NCBI GenBank assembly: GCA_024704765.1
Contig: JAKMXF010000177.1
Location: forward strand, 1 to 64,000
Direction: 5' to 3'
DNA from: Oopsacas minuta
Taxonomy: Eukaryota; Porifera; Hexactinellida; Lyssacinosida; Leucopsacidae
Length of the DNA stretch: 64,000 nucleotides
The notes below the pieces were generated by a model that did no database searches, was not told where the DNA came from, and saw nothing but the letters and a program-made list of their open reading frames with translations. Positions 1 through 11,897 of this stretch are shown one piece after another. The number at the start of each line of letters is the position of its first letter. Position 1 is the first letter of the stretch. The position numbers were made by a program, and so were the translations under genes.

Positions 1-1432
1 GGCTCCCAGACTGAAATGATGTGCTACACCCTGCAAGGACTCCATTTTAGAACGATCTGGAGAATAATATTCACGAACTAGAGTCTTCAGCGCTTCCTCA
101 CACTGTTGGGACCGCCTCCGCTTGGTTGGTGGCTTGCCAACGAGGTAGTTAGTATGCCGCACCTCCACTAGGCCCTGCTCACGCTTGAGGGAGAGGAGGA
201 ACTTCCATATGGTGGGGTGATGGCAGCCGACAGTGGCATTGAAGCTGCGGTGCCATGCCTCTACGGCGTTGGTTGTACGGGGGAGTCCTAAGGGCGTGCC
301 GATGTGGTTGTTCCACAGGTGAATAGGGTACGTCGCCGCTACATGGTATCCGGTGGCAAGTGTGCGGCCGATATACGTCCTCTCAAAGTAGTCGACTAGT
401 TCGCCTATCTCAGGCGTAAGGGGGAGGTCCATCGCCACTTGATCAAACAGATCGGGTACGTCTGCTGGTCGGGCAAAAGCAAGGGCTGGTATCCTCCGGA
501 TGCGCATAGCCAACTCTTCGTTATGTGTGTAGGCAGACTGCAGCCCTACAGACTGCACATGCCGCCAGATATTCTGTGTGAGGTGGAAGAAGCAGCACTT
601 CACTACTGTGTTAGGCCAGACATGCTCAAAGCTGGTAATCGCGCCCTTCTCAAAGTCCAGGAGCATCTGTTGAGGCTGGGCAAGTGGACAGAGTAGGCGG
701 ATCTGTTCCCACATCCTCAGGTAGGCAGCCTCCGTCTTGTTGGGCAGTAGCACGAACAGGCTCGGTAACAGATGACCGGTCTTCATAGGATCATCTCCTC
801 CACGGAGTCCATGCACCACATACACCTGGGCGAAGAGGGGCGGTGCCGTCTCGAAGGTGCCATCAGCTAGCCAGATCTTGCTTCGCTGCAGCATCCCGAG
901 GTTGTGTTGTGTCGCGAAGATGAGGAATCTGTGTACATCGTCTGCACCAGAGTCGTAGAGCAAGAACTGTTCTCCCTTGGCTGTCTGCTGGTAGAGCTAG
1001 CTCTGCTAGAGTGGTAGGCTGTGCTGGAGCTGCAAGTACACTAGCACGTTGGCGTTGTATCGTCCGCTTCAGGCTGTCCAGTTTGGGGAGTTTAGCAGCA
1101 GTACCCTCTGATGCTGTTTGCAAACTCTCGCCCACTATGTGGTGTGTGCTATCCTGGGACTCCCGTGCTCTCCTCTTCATGCCTGCCTTCGCTTCACAAC
1201 AGTCCGCTGTCTGCTCGTCAGGCCCATGGGAGTGCTCATTCGTGCGCTTGACTATCACCATCCCTTTGGTATGAACTCTAGCTTTGCAGACCCCTCTTTG
1301 CTCACACAACCAATGCGTCACATCTCCAACTCTCCTCTGCACTCCAAATAAAAATCCATTCTCCAACAGCTTATCTCCTCCTCTTTGTGACTTGATCAGC
1401 CTAAAGGTCGGCTGATCAAGAGGTTCCGCCAT
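1..1432 (-). pseudogene. FLYWCH zinc-finger MULE transposase, frameshifted, at the window edge
   Basis: Reading the minus strand from the ATG at 1432, the first about 65 residues form a FLYWCH-type zinc finger (ENGFLFGVQRR, HWLC, C, then HSH), which is a DNA-binding module. A basic linker and SLKRTIQRQR follow. The frame shifts by one base near 973-985 and continues open to position 1 as a MULE-type transposase: FLLYDSGADD, then WLADGTF (first catalytic Asp), LLPNKTEA, MLLDFEKGAI (second Asp), KCCFFHLTQN and RTTNAVEAWHRSFN (third acidic residue and His). Both halves are well conserved, so this is one gene with one frameshift and not two genes. It is visibly GC-richer than the surrounding DNA, which suggests a recent arrival. 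Its terminal repeats are not resolved, and the left end probably lies just outside the window. Confidence 0.85.
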
Positions 1433-1810
1433 TAAGTATTGTTAAATTTCAAAGATGCAATTTAATAAGATATAATGAGAAAATGAATCTGAGTTAGAAT
1501 TAGATCATTTTCTATTTATGTCCGAAGATTGCAAATATCACAGGTGATCACATCCTGTTTACTACATTGCTCCTTACCAAGTATAACCTAAGAGTATTTA
1601 CTTCGTGTGTGTTTACTTAATACTTACTATAGCAATCTTTGGAATTCATATCATTAAATGGATTCATGGAATCATGTCATCTAAAATTAGAATTATGTAT
1701 CCAATTAAGACTTTCCGTGTGCAGAAATAATTATTAGAAAATTGATTATTTATGTGTACTTAGAGTAAATTAATTAACTAATATCATATCAAATTGGCCA
1801 ATCAAATAAG
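1433..1810. other. AT-rich spacer, no gene seen
   Basis: Low-complexity AT-rich DNA between the MULE pseudogene and the repeat array. I found no coding frame or terminal inverted repeat in it. Confidence 0.5.
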
Positions 1811-1853
1811 GTGCGAATTGTCGCAGTGCGAATTGTCGTGGTGCGAATTGTCG
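1811..1853. repeat. 15-bp short tandem repeat, 3 copies
   Basis: GTGCGAATTGTCG begins at 1811, 1826 and 1841, so the period is 15 bp with two variable bases between copies. It sits directly against the first unit of the 174-bp array. Confidence 0.8.
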
Positions 1854-1860
1854 GTATCCA

Positions 1861-3115
1861 GAATTATTTACAATCACTTTCAATATTCTACACATAGAAT
1901 TTGGCAAGAACACAAAACAAAGTATTGTGACTCAATATCAAATTTCAGAACAAAATACACAATATATTGTGCAAATCATAGCATTTCACTCTGTTTGATT
2001 AGTAACAGATTTAAAGTTGTTAGCTGAACCATGTGAATTATTTACAATCAGTTTCAATATTCTACACATAGAATTTGACAAGAACACAAAACAAAGTATT
2101 GTGACTCAATATCAAATATCAGAACATAATACACAATATATAGTGCAAATCATAGCATTTCACTCAGTTTGATTAGTAACAGATTTAAACTTGTTAGCTG
2201 AACCATGTGAATTATTTACAGTCAGTTTCAATATTCTACACATAGAATTTGACAAGAACACAAAACAAAGTATTGTGACTCAATATCAAATATCAGAACA
2301 TAATACACAATATATAGTGCAAATCATAGCATTTCACTCTGTTTGATTAGTAACAGATTTAAAGTTGTTAGCTGAACCATGTGAATTATTTACAGTCAGT
2401 TTCAATATTCTACACATAGAATTTGGCAAGAACACAAAACAAAGTATTGTGCCTCAATATCAAATTTCAGAATGTAATAAATACTATATAGTGCAAATTA
2501 TACCATTTCACTCAGTTTCATTGGGAACAGATTATATGTTGTTAGGTGTACCATGTGAATTATTTACAGTCAGTTTCAATATTCTACACATAGAATTGGG
2601 AAAGAACACTAGACAAAGTACTGTGACTCAATATCAAATATCATAACATAATACAAAATGTATTTGCAAATCATACCATTTCACTCAGTTTGATCATTGA
2701 CAAACTACTTCTTGTTTGCTGAATCATGTCAATTATTTACAGTCAGTTTCAATCTTCTACACATAGAATTTTGAAAGACCACTAAACATACTATTCTGAC
2801 TCATCATCAAATTTCAGAACATAATACACAATATATAGTGCAAATCATAGCATTTCACTCAGTTTGATCATTGACAAACTACTTCTTGTTAGCTGAACAA
2901 TGTGAATTATTTACAGTCTGTTTCAATATTCTACACATAGAATTGGGAAAGAACACTAGGCAAAGTACTTTGACTCAATATCAAATACCACAACATAATA
3001 CACAATATATAGTGCAAATCATAGCATTTCACTCAGTTTGATCATTAACAAACTACTTCTTGTTTGCTGAATCATGTGAATTATTTACAGTCAGTTTCAA
3101 TTTTCTACCTATATA
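1861..3115. repeat. 174-bp tandem satellite, 7 units plus a partial
   Basis: The landmark AATTATTTACA(A/G)TC recurs at 1861, 2035, 2209, 2383, 2557, 2730, 2904 and 3078, a period of 174 bp (one interval is 173). Units 1-4 are nearly identical, while later units carry substitutions and an alternative TTTGATCATTGACAAACTACTTC segment. The rightmost partial unit overlaps the 3' end of the neighbouring Tc1-like transposase gene. Its antisense strand encodes the transposase tail KLKLTVNNS, so the unit appears to derive from that transposon end. Confidence 0.92.
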
Positions 3116-4031
3116 ACTTGTGAACTTTGAAAGAAAATCCGGTTCTAACGTTTCCCACTGAGAATATATCATACCCTCCTTTTCCTTATTTGTCTTTGGA
3201 GCCTTGACCATTATTCTGTGCTTCAGTACACCCCATAATTTCTCAATAGGGTTGAGATCCGGGCGTTTGGGTGGCCAGTCTATGCGTCTAACACGGTGTG
3301 TCTCTTTGATAGTACATGAAAACTTTGATGTACGGATACTCGAATTATCCTCTTGCAATTTCCATCCATCAGGGTATAATGTATCTGCAGTCTGAAACAG
3401 AACTTCATTTAGAACATTACAATACTGTTCTGAATTAAAGTTATGCTTGAATACCTTCACTGGGGTGGCACCTCAAGCAGACATTCCTCCCCAAATGTGT
3501 ACTTTGGGAGTATGCCGTGCAATGTTGAGGGTTGTTCGTTCACCTCTTGTCCACATTCGAATTCTACCCTGATTTAGCCAGATAGAACATTCATCCGTGA
3601 ATATGGTATCTTGTGCCAGTGAATATTCTTGTGTTTCTTGGCCGACCCTACATGTATTTTCTCATTCTGGGGAGTGATTCCCGGCCCTCTGATCGGAACT
3701 TTCTTATAAAGTCCCATACTCTTTATTGTCCTCCATATCGACTCTCTAGATATATCTAAACCCTGAGTGACCTGAAATTCACTTGCTACCCTTCTTACAG
3801 ATACTCGTGGATTTTTCGGAGCTTGGCTACAAGAGATATCTTGTTATTTTTGGACATTTTCATTGGTCTACCAGCTCCTTTTCGATGCTTCAAATTTTTG
3901 GAATCTGACACTGTAGCTTTGACATTATACACGGTCTTCAAAGAAATTCCACATCGCTTAGCAATTGACTTTATAGTAGTTGTTTTCAATTTTATCAACT
4001 CTGAAACTTCTTGACGTTTGGCTTGTTGCAT
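3053..4031 (-). pseudogene. Tc1-like transposase, degraded
   Basis: The minus strand starts with a helix-turn-helix N-terminus at 4031-3795 (KRQEVSELIKLKTTTIKSIAKRCGISLKTVYNVK), followed by the GRPMKMS linker. The middle (about 3795-3460) is out of frame but still encodes recognisable pieces. The C-terminal half at 3460-3053 has an EDN segment corresponding to the second catalytic Asp, and WPPKRPDLNPIEKLWGVLK carrying the third acidic residue of the Tc1 DD34E family. It ends FLSKFTSYIGRKLKLTV and runs into the satellite array. The element is dead because of multiple frameshifts. Confidence 0.85.
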
Positions 4032-4234
4032 TTATTTCGAAGAATTCTAGTTCACCACAGAATAGGGATAAAATGCTCAGTAATCACCAAGGATGACGCG
4101 ACAAAATCAAAGAAATGATGTGTAAAATCAAAAAAATTTGAAATTACAAAAATATGTATAATATTGTTCATGTAAAGTGATCGATATATATCAATTTCGT
4201 GCTTTTGCAATATTACGGGTTCTTAAGAAACAAT

Positions 4235-4266
4235 CAGAAAATAGTAAATACCTTCGTGTCAGACTG
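4235..4266 (-). repeat. Terminal inverted repeat of the 3-4 kb Tc1-like element
   Basis: Read inward on the minus strand from a TA at 4267-4268, the end is CAGTCTGACACGAAGGTATT. A near-identical end in the same orientation lies at 9550-9571. The matching left end was not found and may have been lost in the satellite expansion. Confidence 0.6.
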
Positions 4267-4367
4267 TATCTTCATACAACAATCCATTGATAAATAACTA
4301 TGGTGATGCATCACTCCATGGTATATCATAGCTAGCTCAGTTGATATTATCAAATCTTCCTCGTGAC

Positions 4368-7153
4368 CAGTGGCGTCGTGCTCTATGGGCCTGGGGGGGC
4401 CTGGGCCCCCCCAAATTTCATGAGCCGCCTCCAGATAATTTATTTCTCCCTATTGACTAATGCTTTTCGCTTTTGGTCTTGATGCATACTACTGATAGCT
4501 ACATCATGTACATAGGCCAACTCTTAATCTTTTGTTTTATATCTCAATTTTGAACATTATTTGATTCTTTTTTCCTAACTTTCGTATATAGTTATTATCT
4601 TTTGTTCGTCAATGAATTTGGATAAATATTTTCACCCTTTGTCACCATGTTCTCCTCCAATTATCCAATCAAGTGATACTTCTACAGATGCAGTACCACT
4701 AATAGTTCTATAGAATCGGAGACTTCGTTTGTGAATTACTCGTTGTTGAACGATGCTATGGGACAAGAATTTGTAATTCCAGTAGGCAGATTACTTCGTG
4801 CTGAATACATCAAATATGGACCTATACGACCGAAACTACCAAATAACTCATACCCTCAGACATTATTTCATGGGAAAATGAGGGCTTTTCAGGCAAATTG
4901 GTATATTTCAAGACCCTGGTTAGTGTATAATAAGTATAATGATTCGGCTTTGTGCTTTCCCTGTCGTGTTTTCGGTTCTGCATTAAATAAATATGATAGA
5001 ATACTTGTGAAAGATGGATTTAGACAGTGGTCACATGCGTTAGAGAAAATAGAGGATTCGATAAACATTCAAAAAGTGAAAATCATTCCATGTGCATGGA
5101 AAAATGGACTAGTTATTTACATGAAACTCCGGTAGATGTCCTCATCAGCGAAGATATGAAGAAAGCATTATCTCTTGCGAATAAAGAAAGGCAATCAAGA
5201 AAAGATATTGTTCATCCCCTGATTGATGTAGTTATTACATTAGCCCAATTGAACTTGCCTTTTCGTGGTCATAATGAAGGAGAAGTGTCTGCGAATAAAG
5301 GTGTTTTCAAGGGAATTGTCGAACTTATTTCTCGTTATCACCCACCTTTAATGATTCATCTACAAAAGGGACAAGCAAATCCAAAAGGTTATCCCAGTTA
5401 TTTATCACCTACTTCTCAGAATGAAATGATTCAGTATAGTGCCGAAATCTTGAGGGAAGATATTATTGAAAATATTCAAATAGCTCACTTTTTTTCAATT
5501 TGTTAAGATACTACTCCAGATATAGTTAAGAAAGATCAGTTATTTATTGTAGTAAGATACGTTAATATAAATGGTGAAATAATTGAATCTCTACTTGACT
5601 TGATTGATCAGGCAAATTATACAGCTGTAGGGTTAGTGGCAACTATTGTTGAAGTTTTGTGTAAGCACAGATTACTGATCGAATCATTACGTGGTCAAGG
5701 TTATGATGGATGTGCAACAATGGCTGGTGATATAATGGAGTCCGAAATTTATTTTAAGTAAAGAACCCTAGAGCAAATTTTGTACATTGTTATGCGCATC
5801 GGTTAAACCTAGTTATTATTGATACTTGTAAACGCAATGTGATCACTAGAAATTTCTTTGGAATAATGCAAAAGCTGTACGCATTTATTGAGGGTAGCAC
5901 AAAGAGACATGGGTTATTTAAAGATATCCAGATGAAATGCTATGCCAGTCAGGGTGAAGGGAAGAAAATAGGCACACTTAAATCACTAAGCGATACTAGA
6001 TGGTCTTCCCGTGCAGAGGCATGCCAAGTTTTGCTTGAAAATATTAGTGTTCTTCTAAAGGTTCTAGATTCTATTATATACGATGGTAAATATGATTCTG
6101 GTGTAGTATCAGATGCTTTCTCTCTATCAAAATGTATAGATTTCCAATTTTGTCTATGTTTTTAGTTACCTTTACAGATATCTTCAAATTGTGTAGTATC
6201 ATTTCAAAATATCTTCAAAATGAAGATCTTAACATATCATCAGCAAGTCTACATATTGAATCTTTGATTAGTATATTACAAGAATATACAACTGAAGCAC
6301 ATTTTGATCAATTATATTCATAAGCTGAAATAATTGCTGAGAATATTCGCGTCACATATAGTGAACCACGTCACATGAAGGTACCTACAAGGTTGGATGA
6401 TAGTAAACACCATGTACCAATAGTGTTAACTGGAAAAGATCGTATGAAAGAGAAATTCTTTAATGATGTGATAGAGTTGATTAAAAAAGCGCTTCAGAGT
6501 AGATTCTCACATGAAACCATGCCTCTTCTCAAATCTATTGAATGCTTAAATCCTCCTAAACCTGAAACTATACAGGATTTAAGAGCACTATCAAGTTATT
6601 ATATTGGCGACTTCGATGCAGATTTTATGGAATATGAATACAAACTTCTTGCGAAATCAATTGAATTATCCAATATCGGGAAAATTGGAATTCATAAACT
6701 TTATCTTTATATAGTCAAAGAAGGGATAGCCAAATTATATCCCAATTTAAACATTCTATATATGTTGATTCTTACACTACCAGTAACATCCTCCACATTT
6801 GAACGTTCTTTTTGAACATTAAAGCTTATTAAGACTCGATTACGTAGCACAATGTGTGAAAACAGGTTAAGTAATTTACTGTTATTGTCCGTTGAATCTA
6901 ACAGAATGAAATCAATCCCTGAAACATTTGAGAAGATTCACGAGAGATTTTGGAATACTCCCAGGAAATAGTGTATATCAGTACTGAACATATGAACACT
7001 AATTTAGAAATATAATAGTATTTACCATAGATTACTTGAAATATAGTTTGGACCAAAGAGAGTTCGAGTACAATTATTATGATATTTATAACTCTTTTGG
7101 GATGTATTATTGACTCTATGCCCCCCAGAAATTTTCCAAGCACGACGCCACTG
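4368..7153 (+). mobile_element. hAT element with 8-bp target-site duplication
   Basis: The left end begins CAGTGGCGTCGTGCT and the right end is its exact 15-bp reverse complement, finishing at 7153. The flanking 8-mers are identical: CTCGTGAC at 4360-4367 and 7154-7161, the diagnostic hAT duplication. Just inside the left end lies a G/C-homopolymer hairpin (GGGGGGG then GGGCCCCCCC). The element is 2786 bp long and carries a TTF-type hAT transposase gene that is now broken. Confidence 0.95.
4612..6971 (+). pseudogene. hAT transposase with TTF-type zinc finger (ZMYM1-like), broken
   Basis: From the ATG at 4612 (MNLDKYFHP) the coding sequence can be followed through at least five frames. The TTF zinc-finger region is at 4790-5130 (ISRPWLVYNKYNDSALCFPCRVFG, then W, H). 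A DUF4371-like RNase-H part follows at 5130-5800 (FRGHNEGE, NEMIQYSAEILREDI, GQGYDGCATMAG). KSLSDTRWSSRAEA is at 5970-6020. The hAT C-terminal dimerisation motif is LTLPVTSSTFERSF near 6770-6815, followed by TRLRSTMCENRLSNLLLL. An in-frame stop replaces a codon after ERSF and there are frameshifts near 5100, 5510, 5760, 6160 and 6325. This family gave rise to ZMYM-type genes in vertebrates. Confidence 0.88.
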
Positions 7154-7161
7154 CTCGTGAC

Positions 7162-8090
7162 TGTTTTCCGCAGTAAAAAAACTTGACATGGCACAAGAAG
7201 CAATACCTGATTCAACGAGGGTATTATGTTTTCCGCTATTGCGATGTGCAGTTATAGCCTTGATCCCATCATGCTTCACAGTAAAAGAACATTACAAACA
7301 GTGCATTTTGCAGAGTTGAAATTAACCTTTGATAACCAACTGCTATTAGAGGGGTTGGTAAGCAATTGAATACTAAATGAATACTCTATTCTTGCTTTTT
7401 TAGGCTTTGTTTTATTCATTTTTCCAAATTACAGTGAGTGTAGAATACAAACTACCTATGGAATGCAATCTAAAGGATGAATTTATATCAATATTAATAA
7501 TACTTAGATAAACAATCAAGATATATTATTAAGATGTTGTCTATTAGTTTAGGAGGATAACTAAAGTCTCAGAATACGAAACTTGAAAATCATAATTTGT
7601 ATAAAACCAAACACATCAACCATAGTGCGTAACTAAACTAGCTTACTCAGGGTACAGAATAAGTAGGGAGATAGCAAAATGAGGGGGAGTCGGAATAAAC
7701 GGGACCGCATATTCGATACCCTCGAGTAGACAGTAGTATACAAGGTTTGAAATATTATATGGATCTGAGACAGGTAATTGTAGAAATCCAAGTAATACCA
7801 AATTCATGGGTGAATAATAAATACTAGACAGTAGAAACTGGACAATCATATTTGAATTCCATATAAGCATTTCTAGAATAATATAGATCTGAGTTGTCAG
7901 ACAAGGAATACTGAACTATGTGTACTGTACGTACGAATAACTAGCAACTAGGAACCTAATTTAAAAATCATAAGAAGTCAAATCCTCCATTCCCGGACTC
8001 CGAACAAATGGCTCCAAACCCTAACGTCTGGCAACCCTATTTCCAACTGAAAAATCCACACATGCCAGTCCAAATGAATAATGAAGAGCG
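7162..8090. other. No recognisable gene
   Basis: AT-rich DNA. The open frames here are short and compositionally non-coding. A TCTGGCAACCCTA stretch at 8027-8039 recurs at 17248-17260, suggesting a small dispersed repeat. Confidence 0.4.
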
Positions 8091-8094
8091 GAAA

Positions 8095-8560
8095 TTGAAC
8101 TTGCACCTCGTAGACATCTTTTATTGACAGAATTTGGTGAACTTATCGATGCAAGGAAAATATAACACAGTGATGGATTTTATGGATAAGGTCAACGGAT
8201 TGTTAATGAAATTGGATTTCTAGAGAGGAGATTACGCAAGGAATATACAATCAATTTCAGAATTTTAACACGCACATTATTGAAAAGAAAGAGGCTCTAT
8301 ATTCAGACTCAAAAGGTCTGCTGGAGCACTTGATATTTCTAAAACAAGAATATGTTCATTTTGGGGATCTGAGCAAAAGTAAGAAACATCCATTAATATT
8401 CCTGTAGATTACATCTCGTCAGTTTCACAGGAAGAGTTTTTTGAATTTCGTATTTGATGAGAATACTAAAAAAGTTCTCTCATACAATTACACAACATGT
8501 CCAATAGTATTGGCACATCCTGTCACAATTGAAAAGTGGCATAAATAGGCATGCCACTGA
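8095..8560 (+). pseudogene. Fragment of a hAT-like (GTF2IRD2/ZBED-type) transposase
   Basis: Split over several frames, the plus strand encodes NLSMQGKYNTVMDFMDKVNGLLMKLDF and then KGLLEHLIFLKQEYVHF. This resembles the LNLxLQGK...MxxxVKxFxxKLxLWE segment typical of hAT-derived GTF2IRD2/ZBED transposases. There are several stop codons and no ends. The assignment rests on a short motif, so it is only moderately secure. Confidence 0.4.
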
Positions 8561-9540
8561 AGACTAAAGATGACTTCGACATTCTTGAACATTAGATATC
8601 ATAAACAATGAAAACAAGATATTTTTCTGCTTTGTGCTGCTGCACCCAAAGTTTCTTTCAACATATTCATGTCATGTGCAACTCGTTCCACTAGTTGTCC
8701 AGTGTCCCAATACTCTCGGCTATGTAGTTTATGATGTAGGATATTCAAGTTATACTCGATCTATCTAAAGTGACCATCAGGATCCTACTCGTCTTCACTT
8801 TTACATAATTGTGTGATTCTGGTTGTTCTACACTTGTTCTGGTAATTGCAAACACAAATCGATTTTTGTAGAAGACGACATGCGATCTGGAATTTCTAAT
8901 ACAGAATCTGCCATATGAAAACTTACTATGTTGAAACAAGTTTCAATCTAGTAAGTTTATATATGACAAATTCTTGATTAATGTGATTATATGTAAGGAA
9001 TACAAAATATTTTGAATTAAATTATGTGTTAATTAATTATGCATATCCTATATATTTGCCTTACATCATGAAGATTACTAAAAATTTACCTAACGACATG
9101 GTATAAACAGTACTTCGTTCCTGGAATATATAACAGCAAAATGTCAAAATTGGATTATCCATAGTCCAAAATTTCATTTAATATATATTAGTCCATCTAA
9201 ATTATATTTTAGTGGTGACACTGGAGCTCCAACGTGGCTTTTGTTAATTAATCTCAGAAATCGTATTTCGTCCATTAAGAAATACTCAAATATTTTGCAT
9301 ATTCCGAATGATTATTTTCTACTAAGTACAGCAATGATATTATAATAAATCCATCTAAGACTCAAAATTTCCAATACTTGGGGTTGTCAGAAAAACGAAG
9401 TGATCTGGCAATTGCCTCTGGTGAGGAAAAGATTAACTATTAGTAACATTATAGTTTTAGGTAATATCTATCACTTCTATACAAGAAATGTATCGTCAAT
9501 TTCTTTAGTAATCAATGCTAAATTGGATTATGGTTAATTT
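8561..9540. other. No recognisable gene
   Basis: AT-rich and repeatedly interrupted in all frames. I see no transposon end or coding signature. Confidence 0.4.
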
Positions 9541-9549
9541 AGAATTGTA

Positions 9550-9571
9550 AATAATTTCGTGTCAGACTGTA
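9550..9571 (-). repeat. Solo Tc1-like terminal repeat
   Basis: The minus strand reads CAGTCTGACACGAAATTATT next to a TA, matching the end at 4235-4266 in the same orientation. No transposase for it remains nearby. Confidence 0.5.
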
Positions 9572-9639
9572 TTACCCTGTGTATTTCCTGACTCTAAAAT
9601 CGCAACAAAGTTCCACTGTGTTAGAACTAAATCCGAGGC

Positions 9640-11059
9640 ATTCATTGGTGATTTTTTATGCCCTCACTCTATAGAAGTGGTCACTAATGAATTGAATATT
9701 ACAAATAACATATTTTACTCAACTTATACCGACTCCTCTAACAAAAGAAATCTAACGCATTATCCTCTTGCTGTACATTACTTTTCAAAATCATTTGGGG
9801 CTAAAAATCGAGTTATTGACTTTTATATCTGCTCTGAAGAAACTTCAGATTCTATTTCTAGTAATATACTTACAAGATTTAAACATAATCAAATGAATAT
9901 ACAGTATTTAGTAAGTTATAGCGCTGATAATGCAGCAGTAAATTATGGAAAATATAATTCGGTTTTTACTTATCTTAGACAACTGTGCCCAAAGCATATT
10001 TCTTCTAACTGTAACTGCCATGTTATACATAATAGCCCACGTTTTAGATGTAAGGTTTATCCTGTGATATAGAGTTGCTCGTAATAAAAATATTCAATGA
10101 GTTTCCATATCAGCAAAAAGGGTGAAGGAGCTCAAGCCTTGCTTCGTGTATCTACAAATTTAATACAAAGAGTTATTACACCATGTCCTAACAAGATGCC
10201 TTAGCCTTCTACCCGTTTTAGACCGCTGAATATTATCATAGCCAGCTATATAGGTCTACTTTTACAACTTGGCGAGGATCAATGTCCAACATTTATTTGG
10301 GACTTCATTAAATATCAAGAACATGGGTTAAATGAAGAGGATGAACTATCCATGAATGAATGTTTTCTATATTTCGTGCATAGTTTTATGAATGTTTCCA
10401 AGAATCTATTAAGAAACCTGAAGATAGCACTACTCAATCACCTGAGGTATACAACATAATGTGTAGGTTGAGATCTAATCTGAAAGATAGACTTCGAGAT
10501 GGTTTTTATTGGTTCAAAGTTAATCAGTGTTCACCTAAACTTCAAGCACGAGAGCAAGTTAGGTTTAAAGATGAAGCTAATCGTGTATTCCAAAGGATTA
10601 TTTCATACCTTGACAAGTGGTTTGATTACGAAGGGAGCATTTATAAACACATCCAAATATTGAATTTAAACAGGGAAGAAATTACTTTTGATGAGCTCAC
10701 TAAAATTGCTTCTCACTTCCAAATCAAGATCAATGGGGATGATATGTATAATGAATTTTGTTGGCTAAGAGAATGGAGAGTAAAACAAAGAGAAAATGTC
10801 TTACCGTCGATGAGCAGTGGGTAGATTTTTTTCCTATGCAAATAGTCCAAATATATTAAGTTTGGTTGAATTTGCTCAAGCATTACCAGTGAGCAATGCG
10901 TATGTTGAAAGAATTTTTAGCCTAATGAAAAATCTTTGGACTGATGAAAGGAATCGATTAAGTACAGAAATGGTAAAAGCAGAACTTTGTGTCGATTGTA
11001 CTATTCTTTATCATGCAAAGACTTCTATAATTTTATTAGACAAGAGAATCGGTTGTTGA
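9640..11059 (+). pseudogene. hAT-family transposase remnant
   Basis: Three plus-strand blocks in different frames line up as one hAT transposase. The first, at 9677-10072, has the RNase-H-like part SADNAAVNYGKYNSVFTYLRQ and CNCHVIHN, where hATs typically have an Asp followed by a C...H segment. The second, at 10459-10824, is a helical region. The third, at 10817-11059, is the C-terminal dimerisation motif VEFAQALPVSNAYVERIFSLMKN. It is broken by stops near 10070 and frameshifts near 10450 and 10820. Its ends were not identified. RAG1-like element A begins just downstream. Confidence 0.72.
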
Positions 11060-11132
11060 AAACCGCCAATCAAGTGATAAGTATTTTTCTAAATGATATA
11101 CAATCAATATATAGTATTTGCGACTCCCATAG

Positions 11133-11171
11133 CACAGTGGTTTAAAATGGGAGTTAGTAAAGAATAGGTAT
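11133..11171 (+). repeat. RSS-like 3' end of element A (heptamer-23-box)
   Basis: CACAGTG (11133-11139), a 23-nt spacer, then AATAGGTAT from 11163. The heptamer matches the vertebrate RSS consensus exactly. Its surroundings also resemble a tRNA A-box, but the paired end and shared 5-bp duplication favour a transposon terminus. Confidence 0.85.
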
Positions 11172-11897
11172 TCTAGTACCAGATAGCCATATGCAATGTA
11201 TTATTTGCGAATAGGTTATGGTATCCGAGGAATCGAATGGGGTAATCAAATTTCTTCTATGGCTTCTAGATTTCTGGATATGACGCCATCACATATCATG
11301 ATGAGGTCACATTTAAAAAATTATTTAATAAAACTCATAGAAATTTCCACTTCATAAGAAAAATCTCCTATTCTGCATATATACTATTACCCTGTATAGT
11401 ATTTGGATAAGAGTGTATAGATTTAACATTTTAATGAATCTATGAATTAATTATAAGTGAATCAACAATTTCGTCTATGGAAGAATCTAGTAATCTATTT
11501 TCGGTATTATCCCTACAACACTTTGCTCTTTTTGTGTGGCCATGTTCCCCACACCTTTCACAAACTAAACTTGAACGAAATTGATTCAATACAGGGTCAC
11601 TTTCAGAGGCCAGTCTCACGAAAATGTCCATTGCATTATCTTCAAATGAAGACTTCCTTGCAAGATTCTCCCTATACTTTCTTAGTAACTTGTTGCATGC
11701 CTCGGATCCCTCTTCAGAGAAACTTCTCAGACCTCGCCCAAGGTTGAACTCTTTCAAAATTTCTTCTGAGTGAGCTAATACCCTGTGTAATGTTGGGGTA
11801 ATGCTCACCCAAGGTAATGAATCAACGATCAAGAGATATGTATTGGTGCATAGATCACCAAAGACCTCGGTGTTAATGATCCTGTCTGAATTGATTA

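Noticed and set aside
1011-1351. Plus-strand open frames of 87 and 77 codons
   Set aside because: They are antisense shadows of the FLYWCH/MULE gene.
1861-3115. A CRISPR array
   Set aside because: The repeats are contiguous 174-bp units with no unique spacers, in a eukaryotic context.
11121-11260. tRNA or tRNA-derived SINE at TAGCACAGTGG (A-box-like)
   Set aside because: No convincing B-box at the right distance, and the same bases are explained as the 3' end of element A with a paired end and TSD.
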